A stretch of DNA of 64,000 nt. Origin: Larix kaempferi. Its lineage: Eukaryota > Streptophyta > Pinopsida > Pinales > Pinaceae. Positions 54,922 to 64,000 of the stretch are shown piece after piece. The notes under the pieces are model-generated. The model saw only the letters and a program-made list of their open reading frames with translations, searched no databases and was not told the DNA's origin. Made by a program: the position numbers and the translations under genes. Numbering within the stretch: the first letter of the stretch is position 1; every line of letters begins with the position of its first letter. The stretch is from positions 25,796,001 to 25,860,000 of the forward strand of contig BSBM01000753.1 in the NCBI GenBank assembly GCA_027924585.1, given 5' to 3'.

Positions 54922-56468
54922 ATCTCTGTGGGTTGAGGGGAGTAGAAAAACAACTCAAAAATCCTAATGCAACCGAGTGTGCAGAAGGAGAGCTCAAAAA
55001 CAAGGCACTCAGGCCAACAACCAACTCAAAACACCTACTGCAACAGCTGTGCTACAATAAGTGGAGTATCAACAAAGATGGTCAGAATACCAACAAGCAG
55101 CAGGTTTCCTGAAAATAAAAAATGGTGGACTCACTAGACCAAAGGGAGGTAAGGGAGCATGCAAACACCTAACTAAAAAGGTATTCTGACTCAACTAGAC
55201 ATATCCTCTGCAAGGTGATGAAATCCAAGTCATAAAATATGAATAGGAAAGCCAAGTGGCTAAGATATCCCCCTACCGGGAGGGACACTGGGTAGTTAAT
55301 CCTAGAAGAATGGAAACTAAGATACCCCGTTCATGACACGTCCAGAAAGGTGAATCTGCCGTTTGGTCCTTTAACCGCAATACCCCTATACAGGGATATC
55401 TCGAGAACTGTGAAAGGTAGCCCTTCGGTTACTGAATGGAGTGCGGTATTCCCCGCAGGCCTCCGGAACCAGTCTCCCGACTTCAACCCTCCTAAGGGAG
55501 AGGCCCTCTGATAAACTGGTCGTGACCGTGCCAAAAAGTACTAGAGGATTTTGGTTCCCTATTTGGACAACAACTATGTCTCAAGTGTAAGTAACCGAGG
55601 GGTGTTATTGGAAGCCTATCCCCCCGATCCTACCTAACTACAAAGATTGTTTTGTGTTCCCCAAGTGGGGTTAGAATATTGGTTGAGTTAAGTAGATTTT
55701 AAGGCTCACTTGAATTATGTGACAGAGTGTGTGCTCGTGAGGTGATGAACCCAAAATAGAAGTGCCACAAGGGGGGAAACTTCTAACTATCAATAATACT
55801 GAAATTGAAACTTTAATTTGCAAAATTTTCTGAATTAAAAATGCTGAAATTTTAAAAAGATTCTATAAAGGGAACAGAAATTATGTTGCAGAAAGGCTAT
55901 AGGGAAGTGGGGCTGCAGGTAGGACAGAGGGCTTTTCAGATGCAGAAAATATTGCAGCAAAAGGGGCTGGGCTCAAATTAGGGAAAAAATGCAGAAATCA
56001 GACCACGGGTCTGTGGCGAATCAGAACAGGCGGACTGCGGGTTTAAGGGAAACAGACGCGGACAGGTCGCAGCTATTGGGCCGACAGAGGCAGTCGGGAC
56101 GCAGGAAATAGGGAAAAAGACGTAGTCGGGTCGCAGGAAAAAGGCTAAAAGACGCAGTCGGGACGCCGAAAAGGGGCTGAAAGCCGTAGTCGGGAGGCGG
56201 GAAAATAGCCGACAGGCGCAGTCAGATCGCAGCAAATAGGCTGATTAGCCGCGGTCGGATCGTAGGTAACAGACTTGATTCCGCCGGCAGGGCGTCGGAA
56301 ACAGTCTGAGAGCCGTGGTCGGGTCACAGGTAAAGGTCTGAAAGATGCGGTCGGGACGCGACTGCAGAGGGAAAATACGCGATGTACGGTGGCCGAAAGG
56401 GACAGCCGAAAGGAAATTTTTTTTTAAAACTGAAACCAGAAATTCAAATCTAGGGGAGTTGCCAAAAC
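54922..56468 (-). other. Element T 5' leader
   Basis: A long untranslated leader of about 1.5 kb separates the 5' LTR from Gag. Near the LTR (56452-56465) the minus strand reads TGGCAACTCCCCTA four bases after the LTR, the likely primer binding site. A GC-rich minisatellite fills 56085-56375. Around 55331-55560 the sequence is GC-rich with several short inverted repeats but matches no RNA family I know. Confidence 0.6.
56085..56375. repeat. GC-rich minisatellite in element T leader
   Basis: About eight degenerate units of 33-38 bp contain GCAGTCGGGACGC (variants GTAGTCGGGTCGC, GCGGTCGGATCGT, GTGGTCGGGTCAC) followed by AGG/CGG and an A-rich spacer AAAATAGG or AAAGGCTGAAAG. It sits 90 bp from the primer binding site. 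Confidence 0.85.
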
Positions 56469-57234
56469 TGTAGCTAGGGTTTTACCCCTAGCTTGTGCAA
56501 ATGAGCACCTATTAAGGAGAAGGGACTCCTTAGTAGCGGTTCAGTAAATGGAAATTATTAAGCTAAAACAGAAATGTAAACTACTCTGAAACATGTGCAT
56601 GAAACATAAACAACAAGATGTAAATAATGGTTTTTGTATTAATATTACCTCCAATGTGAAGGTTGGTGAAGCTCTTGCAATGTCCAAGAGGGTTTCTCCA
56701 AGCTCCAATGTGCTCCTTCTCTTTCTCCAATGGTGGAAATGGGCCAAAAGGGGCTCTCAACGTGAAAGTGGCTTAATGGTGAGCTAGGGTTTCAAGAGAG
56801 ATTTTGGCAAAGTAAGGGTATACTTGATTGTGGATATGGAATAAGGTGTCTCCATCACCTATTTATAGTTTTTTGGTGGTGGAGTGCTGGCCCATGGTTT
56901 TGGGAACCATATGGTTTAGGGCAGCTGTATAGGGTTTTTTCCTCCTTTTCCTCATTATTTTATATTTTTTCTTCCCTTTTTAGGGGGTTTTTGCTATTTT
57001 TAGAGGAATTTTGGATATTTTTGGAGGAAAAAGGGGTTTTTTTAGCCTTTTTGAGGCTATTTTGATGGTTTTGTGGCCTTTTGGAGGCATTTTAGGCCTT
57101 TTGGAGGCTTTTAGGCCTTTTGGAGGCTTTTTAGTGGGATTTTTTGGGTTTTTAAGGGAAATATGGTAGGAAAATGGACAAATGAGCCATATAAAGTGGT
57201 AGATGAGGTAGTGAACACTTTTTGGGTGTTAACA
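56469..57234 (-). repeat. Element T right (5') LTR
   Basis: Begins TGTAGCTAGGG and ends GGGTGTTAACA, 766 bp, with about 2 percent difference from the left copy. The CCTTG duplication follows. Confidence 0.97.
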
Positions 57235-57239
57235 CCTTG

Positions 57240-57773
57240 CAATTGTTGGACTAGTACAATTACCTCCTGGTCTCGAAATATTGCTTTCTCTCCTTGGCTT
57301 AGACTGGAAATCAGAAAATCTTTCTTCTTCTTCCCACCCTTGGATGAAATTCCTTCTTCATCCAACTCCACACATGGATGAAATTCATTCTTCACCTAAT
57401 CAATGAGATCTTACTATCTCACTCTATGTGTATGTGTGTGTATCTTTTGTATCTTCTCCTCTCCCATTGGATGCCTTTATAATCTCAATTTTACCCTAAA
57501 TCCAAAACCCTATATCTCCAAAGTGATAAATGGTTGAGAATGGATCTTACCTTCACTTTATGATCTGATGGATAGGATTTAATTTAAATCACTAATTCCA
57601 AATACTTAGGCATTGGAATTAAATTAAACTCCATTAATTATAAAAGTACATTCACTTTAAGAATCATTTTATTAAAGTGAATCTCTAAATATTGAGAGGT
57701 ATTAATGACACGTTCCACATGTTAGAAAAAAAAACAATGTGGGAGTATCTGTCCGATGCTATATACATCAACA
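57240..57773 (-). repeat. Element X LTR1, main part
   Basis: This part resumes after element T and ends CATCAACA. It is AT-rich with two copies of CACA/CC(A/C)TGGATGAAATTC at 57338-57395. It aligns with 59000-59235 plus 60861-61144. The other part of LTR1, with GTAC/ATAC-rich sequence, is 43869-43981. Confidence 0.75.
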
Positions 57774-58766
57774 CTCCCTCTTAGAGAGGAAGGTGCTTCT
57801 GGAAGAGCCACCTAGATCTGGTTGTCCCTCCAATCCTGGTACAATATCCTACACAACTTCTTGCACCATAACATCCTGCCATACCATTGATTTGCTGCTT
57901 TCTCAAAACTGGAAAGATCATCATCAATGATGATACTCATGAGTTCCATATGATTCTTCAGAGGCCTTATCTCCTGTACTATGCTCTTAGGAGCCTCAAC
58001 ATGCTCCTGAGTATCCCTCAATGTCAGTTCATACTAATTACTAAGTCTTCTTCTTGAATTCTAGCTCCTAGAACTGGAAGCTGCTAATTGGTGCTCATCC
58101 TTTAGAGCCTCTTGGTCCACGTCCTTTGTTACTAACATTAGTTCACTCATTGGATTTTGCAGCAACCTATATAACCCTCCCTCTCTAACATAATTCTCAC
58201 TACTGTGTCAGGGATATATCCCTCTAGAAGTAGGAGTACTTTCCCCTTCTTGATTATAACGTTAAAACCCCTGTCCTCCATACCTAATAATGTGAGAAAA
58301 TTCTTCTTTATCTTTGGTACCCAAAGCACATACTAGGCCTCCAACGAACCTCCACTAGAGATTTGTACATTACATGGTAACTCTCAGAGTGTGTGGAACA
58401 TCCCGAGCCTCCCTAATTTTTTGTAACCCCAACACTAGATAAAACAATTCCTAATGATTTTCCTTGCTTCCAAATTAATTTTCAATTCACTGATTATTTT
58501 ATGCTTGCCGAGATCTATTAACATAAATAAATAATAGAAGCAATGTAGGAAAAAAATCAATAATACATGCACAATTTTCTGCCCTTCAAAGCATCTTTTA
58601 ATTAAAATATTTCAAGTTTACAAGGGCTCCCTTCTTGGAAAAATGCCGCTGAGAAAAATACACAACAAACTTGGCAAAATATTTCCACAAAAGATGAAAA
58701 TCTACCCTACAAATTTGTAGCAAAAACCCATGAAATTCCTCTTTTTTGCTAGCCTGGACATCCAAC
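57774..58766 (-). pseudogene. Element X internal remnant with Copia Pol fragment
   Basis: Only 993 bp remain between the LTRs. On minus, 58147-58329 reads LWVPKIKKNFLTLLGMEDRG then FNVIIKKGKVLLL, which matches the region between protease and integrase of Copia Pol (GAG_pre-integrase, usually L-x-V-P-x-x-x-x-N-L-x-S). The piece at 57812-58021 is a charged helical segment I do not recognise. RT and integrase are gone, so X is a deletion derivative. TGGATGTCCAGG next to LTR2 could be the primer binding site. Confidence 0.6.
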
Positions 58767-61144
58767 TGTATGGATTGTATGAACCATATGATTGTACGGA
58801 TCCATACAGTACAATATGTATTAATGTATGGATCTGTATGGTATGTACATATGACCATATGTATTTCTATAAGTTTGTACGGATCCATACAACAGGTCTG
58901 TACAAAAGTATGACCTATCTGTATGGCTGTATGACTGGTTTTTTTTGCTCAAACTCACCTCTACCAGATTTTTATGGTTGCATGCTTCTCCTGAACTTCT
59001 ACTTTCCCTCCTTAGCTTAGACTGGAAATCAGAAAATCCTTCTTCTTCTCCCCACACTTGGATGAAAGTCCTTCTTCACCCTTCTCCACACTTGGATGAA
59101 AGTCCTTCTTGAACCAAATCCACACTTGGATGAAAGTAATTCTTCACCCAATCAATGAGATCTCACCAGCTCACCATGTGTGTGTATCTTGTGTATCTTA
59201 TCCTCTCCCCTCGGCTACCTTTTATAATCTTGAGTTGCAATGTCCCCATTTTGACCCCCTTTTTCATTAAATCGTAAATGATGTAAATATTGTTATTTAA
59301 TCATGGTGAGGAGCTCAAGGCCAAGGCCCCACCATTGATTTACTGTTTTATGTATCGACAATTAAAGGAACAGATGCCTATGGTTCTTGTGCTAGATAGG
59401 CACAATGTAAATAAGACATCATGTGAATACGAGTTTTAATGAAAATACCCACAACTAGCTATGCAATGCAACAAAGAGATGGGGCATGATTCTACAAGGA
59501 ATAGGGAGGGAAATTATTCAAAACCTTGAGCCAATGGTGTTAATCCATGTGTCAATGAGAAAACCCATAAACCCTCAACTACCCATTTTGGGTTATGGAC
59601 CCAATCATTTAATTCTTCCAGAAATTGGTTGAGGCAGTTAATGCCTTGGGAATGAAGAAGTATGGCAGCCAATTTCGTGTATGGGCAAGCCATCAACCTG
59701 GGAAATCATATTTTGTCTCCTTGGGCAAGAAAACACCCACGAAATGGTGCCCAAAGCCATTCTAAACCCATAGTCTTTCATATCTCATGCAGTTTTGAGC
59801 TAGGTGGGTCTTTCCCTACACGTTTTCATCCATTTTCTGCATTTTTCCATGCCTGGGAGCTCGTTTTTGCATTGTACAGCAGCTGGGGGAGAAGTGCCAC
59901 GATTTGGGACTGTTATGGAGGCCGTTTTTGCCCCAGAATGTCCATGGACGTTTTTCTGAAAATGGATTTGGCTTCCCAGGGTTGTCCCCCATCTTCCAGT
60001 TTCGTTTTTGGATTTCCCACGTTTTTCTGAAGCTAATGAAAACCCCATCTTTGGGAATCTCACTGTAAAAACGTTTTATCATGCCCAATAACAGTGGCTC
60101 TGCTGTTATGTGCATCCCGGTTTTGATTTGAACCTGTGAGCAAGAAACTTGGAGTGGTAGCGGACAGAATTGGCTTGATAAACCTAGTGAAGGAAGTAAC
60201 CTCTCAAGAAGATCAAGAGGGCTTTGGCTACTTTTCTATGCACACCTTGAGAGCACTAGAAAGGAAGGTATGGCTTGAGGTACTGTGTGGCAGTGAAGAG
60301 AATACTTCCTTGTGTTGGGTGTGTAGGCATTGTGAGTGCCAAGCTGAATAGATCTGGGAGGGGTACCCATAGCTCTGTGGTTGAGCTCACTAGCTTAGCC
60401 ATTCTTCCTTTCCATTTCCTAGCAGCCTGATAAACCCAATTATAGATTGGCTTGGCTCATCTTGGTGTATGCTTGGCTATGTGTGAGTCTGTTGTTCCCT
60501 GGTTCCTTGTAGTAATCATGCCCAGCTCGGGGGTGGCAGTTGCATCAAGAGGTTGATAAGCACAACTGGCCTATGGTTGGGTGGAACGTTGCAGTTGCAT
60601 AGCCAGTTTCCTGGGAATACTGTTATAAGATAAGTACTCTCTTGTGTTAACTTTGCATTTATTTATTTGATGAATATCGTGAATGTATGATGGATGTGTT
60701 ATTGATATTATTTCCGCTGTGTTTTTCTTATAATTATACACTCCATATGACTTTTATATTCTGTGAATGCTTAGTTAAAAGTTCATGGGGCTAGTTGCCC
60801 GGTTTAGTATCACGATCCTCTCTATCATGCTGGTATGATAGGAGGGGACATTACATGAGTTTACCCTAAATCCAAAACCATAGATTTTCGAAGTGATCAA
60901 TGGTTGAGATTAGATCTCACCTTCACTTTATGATCTGATGACTAGGATTTAGTTTAACTCACTAATTCCAAATACTTAGGCATTTGAATTAAATTAAACT
61001 CCATTAATTATTAAAGTAAATTCACTTTAATAATCACTTTATTAAAGTGAATCTCCTAAGTCTTGAGATGTATTAATGACGCCTTCCACATGTTAGACAC
61101 AAAAATAATGTGGAAGTACCTGTCCCATGCTACAAACATCAACA
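58767..61144 (-). repeat. Element X LTR2, split by solo LTR S
   Basis: The parts 58767-59235 and 60861-61144 give about 753 bp. It starts with TGTATGGATTGTATGA and GTAC/ATAC-rich sequence, has three tandem CACACTTGGATGAAAGT units at about 59053-59130, and ends CATCAACA. In LTR1 only two such units are present. It is followed directly by LINE sequence. Confidence 0.75.
59236..60855. mobile_element. S: solo LTR of 1620 bp inserted in LTR2 of element X
   Basis: Ends are TGCAATGTCCCC and GGGGACATTACA, an inverted pair with one mismatch, flanked by TGAGT at 59231-59235 and 60856-60860. The empty site is readable at about 57485 in LTR1. No second LTR, primer site or Pol domain lies inside; ORFs are short. 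It is best read as a solo LTR. Orientation cannot be fixed without a relative. Confidence 0.85.
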
Positions 61145-62190
61145 TGTCATAAAAAGGGTTGGTCATTCTATTTCTATTTTTATATGACACTTCAACATAG
61201 AACTTGTTAATGGAAGAAATGAGAGTTATAGAGAAATTATGATAAAGGTCTTCTTTATTGCCCCTACTAGATAGAGGAAACATATTATTATTTAAATCAT
61301 TTAGAAAAAGATCAAGTTTACTTTTGTTGAAGATTAAGTAGTTTTGACGCTGAGTTTTTGTTTCTATGGGACTACTATGCATAACAAAGTTGATAGTTAC
61401 AATTAAATGTCTATGATTCGAGTCAGGTTCATGGTCATTTCAAATGTCAAAATTTATTATTTGGTTGTTGAAAGTGATATCTAAAATAACATAGTCAACA
61501 ACACTACTTCCAAGCCCATGAATGCAAGTTATTTGGCTAGAATTAGTCCATTTTATAATATCATTGCAAATAATTATATCTTGAGCACTATAGAGCTTGA
61601 TTAGATCATAACCAAACAAAATTTCCCCTAAATATTTGAAACTTATTTTGTAGTTGTTGGCTAAAGAAAGGTCTTCATCTAACCATAGAGGATTAGGGTT
61701 GGAAGCATTGCGTAATAGAATAACTTGGTTACTAGTAGTTTGAGCATTAAAGTCACCCATTAAGAGGATATTGCCTTCATTTATTAAACTAGAAATATCA
61801 TTTTCAAGGCCATTATAAGGACACATTTTATCTAAATTGTTCTTCTTATAAAAGCCATAATTGATAGGCGCAAAATAACAAATTACTATAAATATTTCAC
61901 TAGCATTAATATCTATAATATCCATACATATGTACTGGTTGAACAAATCTTTCTTATAGAGCCTAACGTGAAGGGAAATGTTCTTCCTAATGTAACAAGC
62001 TATGCCTCCAATGCCTCGACGACATGATTGCTTGTTCCATACGACCATAATACAAATCCTTCTATTGTAGGGACCTTAGATTCTTCATGCTCCCAAATTT
62101 CAACCAACAATATATCAATTTCACTTGAAATCCAACTTAACTTGGAATCTCTATTCCATGGAAAGCCTCAACAGTTTGAAGAGAGGATCC
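61145..62190 (-). pseudogene. LINE retrotransposon endonuclease domain, truncated before RT
   Basis: An apurinic-type endonuclease of LINE ORF2 is read on minus. The N-terminus lies at about 62050-62180 in another frame (SSEIDILLVEIWEHEE, with the Glu of the D-I-L-x-x-x-E-x-W motif). The main part at 61440-62048 has RGIGGIACYIRKNISLHV, NILLMGDFNAQTT and GLGSSVVDYVILD. Then 61145-61382 is the linker to RT, ending RMTNPFYDM, the usual N-P-W-F-D motif. RT is missing because element X begins there. A one-base shift near 62045 and a stop near 61440 break it. The endonuclease nicks target DNA for target-primed reverse transcription. Confidence 0.85.
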
Positions 62191-62917
62191 ATAGCATGTC
62201 AATTTCCTATTTATTATTATCTTTTTGGTCTCTATCTCATATAATAGCCTTACTATTTTTGATTAGTGCCCACTTTCCTTCCTTCCTTACTTCTTTTACC
62301 TTTCGAACTTATTTTCTTAGTTTGACTTGATATTCTGGAATGAGATATTCATTTATAAATATTCCCAATCCTTTTAGACATGGGGTTTTACTGAGCATGC
62401 TGAATTTATGGTATTTAGAGATAACCTTAACTCAATTAGTTTTCCCAACCTATTTGCTTATGTGATACAAGTAGTTTTAATTTGTAACTTATTACATAGT
62501 TTTTCCCTAACTGGAGCTAGCGTATCCTCTTCAACATTCTCCTTCAAACAAAAAATTATGAGGTCCAAGGCTTATTTGTTATGTTCATGGTATAATTCAA
62601 TCAACTTATTTATTTCCTTTTTGATATCCAATTTACTTTCTAGATTATTTTGGGTTAGATTGTCAATTACCTTTGCTCAAGATTTTCTAAATTATCAATC
62701 TCATCTTGTTGGGTTGGTTGTTTTGTTTCTTGGCTTTTCTTTTCCATTTCTTGTAATCTAATCTCCATTCTGTGCAAATTATTCTCCAATATTGTAATCT
62801 TATTGCCTATTTGTTTTTTAATATTGTCTTCAAAGGAGGCACATTTATCATCAAGCATGCCCTCTAGCTTCTCTTTCTTCCTTGCATCTCTCTATAGCAT
62901 TTATACGATCATTAATA
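62191..62917 (-). other. Region upstream of the LINE endonuclease, possible ORF1/ORF2 N-terminal remnant
   Basis: The minus ORF at 62667-62858 (KKQIGNKITILENNLHRMEI, RLQEMEKKSQETKQ) is a clear heptad-like coiled coil. Coiled coils are common in LINE ORF1 proteins or in the segment before the endonuclease, so it may belong to the same LINE. It has no other recognisable domain. The rest of the stretch is AT-rich with no supported gene. Confidence 0.4.
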
Positions 62918-62995
62918 ATCTTATTGAGTAGGTGGAAATACATGTTTATGGTTTATTAAACCCATAAACAGGTATTTCCACCTACTTAATAAGAT
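62918..62995. repeat. 78 bp near-perfect palindrome
   Basis: Left arm ATCTTATTGAGTAGGTGGAA continues to ATACATGTTTATGG; the right arm ends GGTATTTCCACCTACTTAAT then AAGAT. The centre GGTTTATTAAACC is itself almost self-complementary. Only about two pairs are mismatched in 39. It can form a long stem with essentially no loop. Confidence 0.93.
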
Positions 62996-63530
62996 ATTCA
63001 ACCTGTAAAATGGACTCTCTTTTCCACATTAATAATCTGTAGGGTAGTTGTGCTAGGTCTCCCTTTGGTAGTCTTTGGCAATTGGGTGAGGTGTTCATAC
63101 TTGTGGGGTAAAAACTAGTTTTAAATAAATAAAATAAAATGATAAAAAATGCCTTAATGAAAAAGACCAATCTTAAAAATATCCCGTGAAAATGCTAGGT
63201 AAAGATGCCTCATTGAAAATGACCTAGATTGTGCCATAGTGAAAAAACCCCAATCTTGAGGGCAGTAGTGAAAAAATCCAATCTTGAAAATGCCTCAGTA
63301 AAAATGCCCTTGTGACAGTGCCTCCATAAAACAAGTTTTAAATAAATAAAATAAATTAGAACCAAGGTTGGGAGAAGGAACTTGTGCACTTGATTAAAGG
63401 TGGATTAGGGTTTTGCATTAGAGAAAATTTTGAGGTCTAAAATGGGCCTCCTAAGGAAAATAATAAAATAATAGTAAAAATAATAAAACAATATTTAAGA
63501 ATTTTGGAGGAAAAGAGAAAAAACTACCCT
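62996..63530. other. AT-rich stretch with degenerate A-rich repeats
   Basis: No gene is seen. TTTTAAATAAATAAAATAAA occurs at about 63119 and 63333. Between them are degenerate units of the form AATGCC(T)-x-x-(A/G)TGAAAA, about 20-35 bp each. This looks like a decayed minisatellite. Confidence 0.5.
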
Positions 63531-63870
63531 TTTTCTTCATATTTTCAACATATCTCCCTGTTGTTTTACTCAAATTTTGATCGGGAGCACTCGTTGGATG
63601 AGGAATTTAATTCCGCATCCAATGAGTACCCAGACAACATACTTTTGAGGTACCCCACCACACAAAAAATGAGAAATACATAAAAAAACATGTTACTTTG
63701 AAGGTAACACATTTTTTTGATGTATTTATCATTTTTCATGGGGTGGGGTACCTCAAAAGTATGTGGTGTGGGTACTCGTTGGATGCAAAATTAAATTATG
63801 TATCCAATGAGTACTTTCGCTCTAAATTTGAGTAAAAAGGCAGGGATATATGTTGAAAATACGAAGAAAA
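63531..63870. repeat. 340 bp foldback element (MITE-like) with nested hairpins
   Basis: Two arms of about 168 bp, 63531-63698 and 63703-63870, are inverted copies with a few scattered mismatches, centred on GTTACTTTGAAGGTAAC. Each arm contains its own smaller inverted pair, ACTCGTTGGATG and CATCCAATGAGT, around an AATTAAATT-type centre. The termini are TTTTCTTC(A/G)TATTTTCAAC. No coding sequence is present. I see no clear target duplication. Confidence 0.9.
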
Positions 63871-64000
63871 TCTCTTAGAATCTATCCGTATCTCTTAAAA
63901 TCTCTTAGAATCTATCCATATCTTGCACTCTAAAATTGAGTAAAACCGTGGGTGTGATCAGAATCGGCTGAAGAATCCGATACGGGTTCACCCCAAAATT
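63871..64000. other. Right edge with short tandem repeat
   Basis: TCTCTTAGAATCTATCC occurs twice in about 40 bp (63871 and 63903), followed by CTCTAAAATTGAGTAAAA, a near copy of the word at 63827 inside the foldback. No gene is seen. Confidence 0.6.

Larger units (their letters stand above)
43982..57234 (-). mobile_element. Element T: young Ty3/Gypsy retrotransposon with post-integrase RNase H
   Basis: TG...CA ends, LTRs 43982-44750 (769 bp) and 56469-57234 (766 bp), and a perfect CCTTG duplication (43977-43981 and 57235-57239). LTRs differ at roughly 16 places by eye, about 2 percent, so this is the youngest large insertion. Order on minus: leader with minisatellite, Gag, zinc region, protease, second zinc pair, RT, RNase H, integrase, second RNase H, long 3' region. 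Gag and protease share one frame, Pol another, with single stops and one shift. It sits in LTR1 of element X. Confidence 0.95.
43869..61144 (-). mobile_element. Element X: Copia-derived LTR element with nested insertions in both LTRs
   Basis: Two related sequences bracket 57774-58766. LTR1 is about 43869-43981 plus 57240-57773; LTR2 is 58767-59235 plus 60861-61144. Matching blocks include 57489-57773 with 60860-61144 and the Phe/Leu-coding stretch near 57285 with 59010. Both end CATCAACA. Purine tract AAGAGGGAG precedes TGTTGATG on minus, and the internal piece has Copia Pol sequence on minus, so 5' is right. No target duplication matches: the left flank is Gypsy-2, the right flank is a LINE. 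The left boundary is approximate. Confidence 0.7.

Noticed and set aside
55331-55560. GC-rich structured block considered as rRNA or tRNA
   Set aside because: No tRNA cloverleaf or conserved rRNA words could be found. It lies in the leader of element T.

Overview
The window is plant nuclear DNA made almost entirely of transposable elements. I recognise no ordinary host gene, tRNA or rRNA. Old, deeply nested LTR retrotransposons with very long LTRs, AT-rich sequence and low gene density suggest a large seed-plant genome, most likely a gymnosperm. The species is an inference; no single diagnostic sequence was seen.

Nest 1 (1-39953). A plus-strand chromovirus, Gypsy-1, runs from the left edge to 3393 and resumes at 39794 with its chromodomain. 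It is split by a 36.4 kb minus-strand Ty3/Gypsy element, K (3394-39793; target duplication CTTGG). K has LTRs of about 3.5 kb and is about 14.5 kb without its passengers. K's left LTR holds G, a 12.2 kb minus-strand Gypsy (5394-17554; AGATG), and a 2.56 kb inverted solo LTR of K's own family (17725-20284; TGGCT). K's right LTR holds O (30583-37760; GAGTG), probably a very long solo LTR, and O holds a gag-only Copia (34670-37683).

Nest 2 (about 40.7-62.2 kb). Gypsy-2, a second plus-strand chromovirus, stops inside RNase H at about 43868 against X, a Copia derivative. X's first LTR holds T, a young 13.25 kb minus-strand Gypsy (43982-57234; CCTTG). X's second LTR holds S, a 1.6 kb solo LTR (59236-60855; TGAGT). 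To the right of X is a minus-strand LINE cut in the linker between endonuclease and RT. The right end has a 78 bp palindrome and a 340 bp foldback element.

Most notable content. (1) K and T both carry a second, plant-type RNase H (aRNH), in different places: between protease and RT in K, after integrase in T. In both, the standard RNase H has lost its first catalytic Asp, while Gypsy-1 and G, where no second RNase H is seen, keep it. (2) K's LTRs contain a long sense ORF; the related solo LTR has an unrelated ORF at the same place. (3) K-family LTRs carry arrays of CCGCAATCCGC hairpins just upstream of a TATA-like box. (4) T carries six short hairpins with a near-constant loop and covarying stems. 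(5) G and T each place Gag-type modules between protease and RT, and G has a decayed third ORF after integrase.
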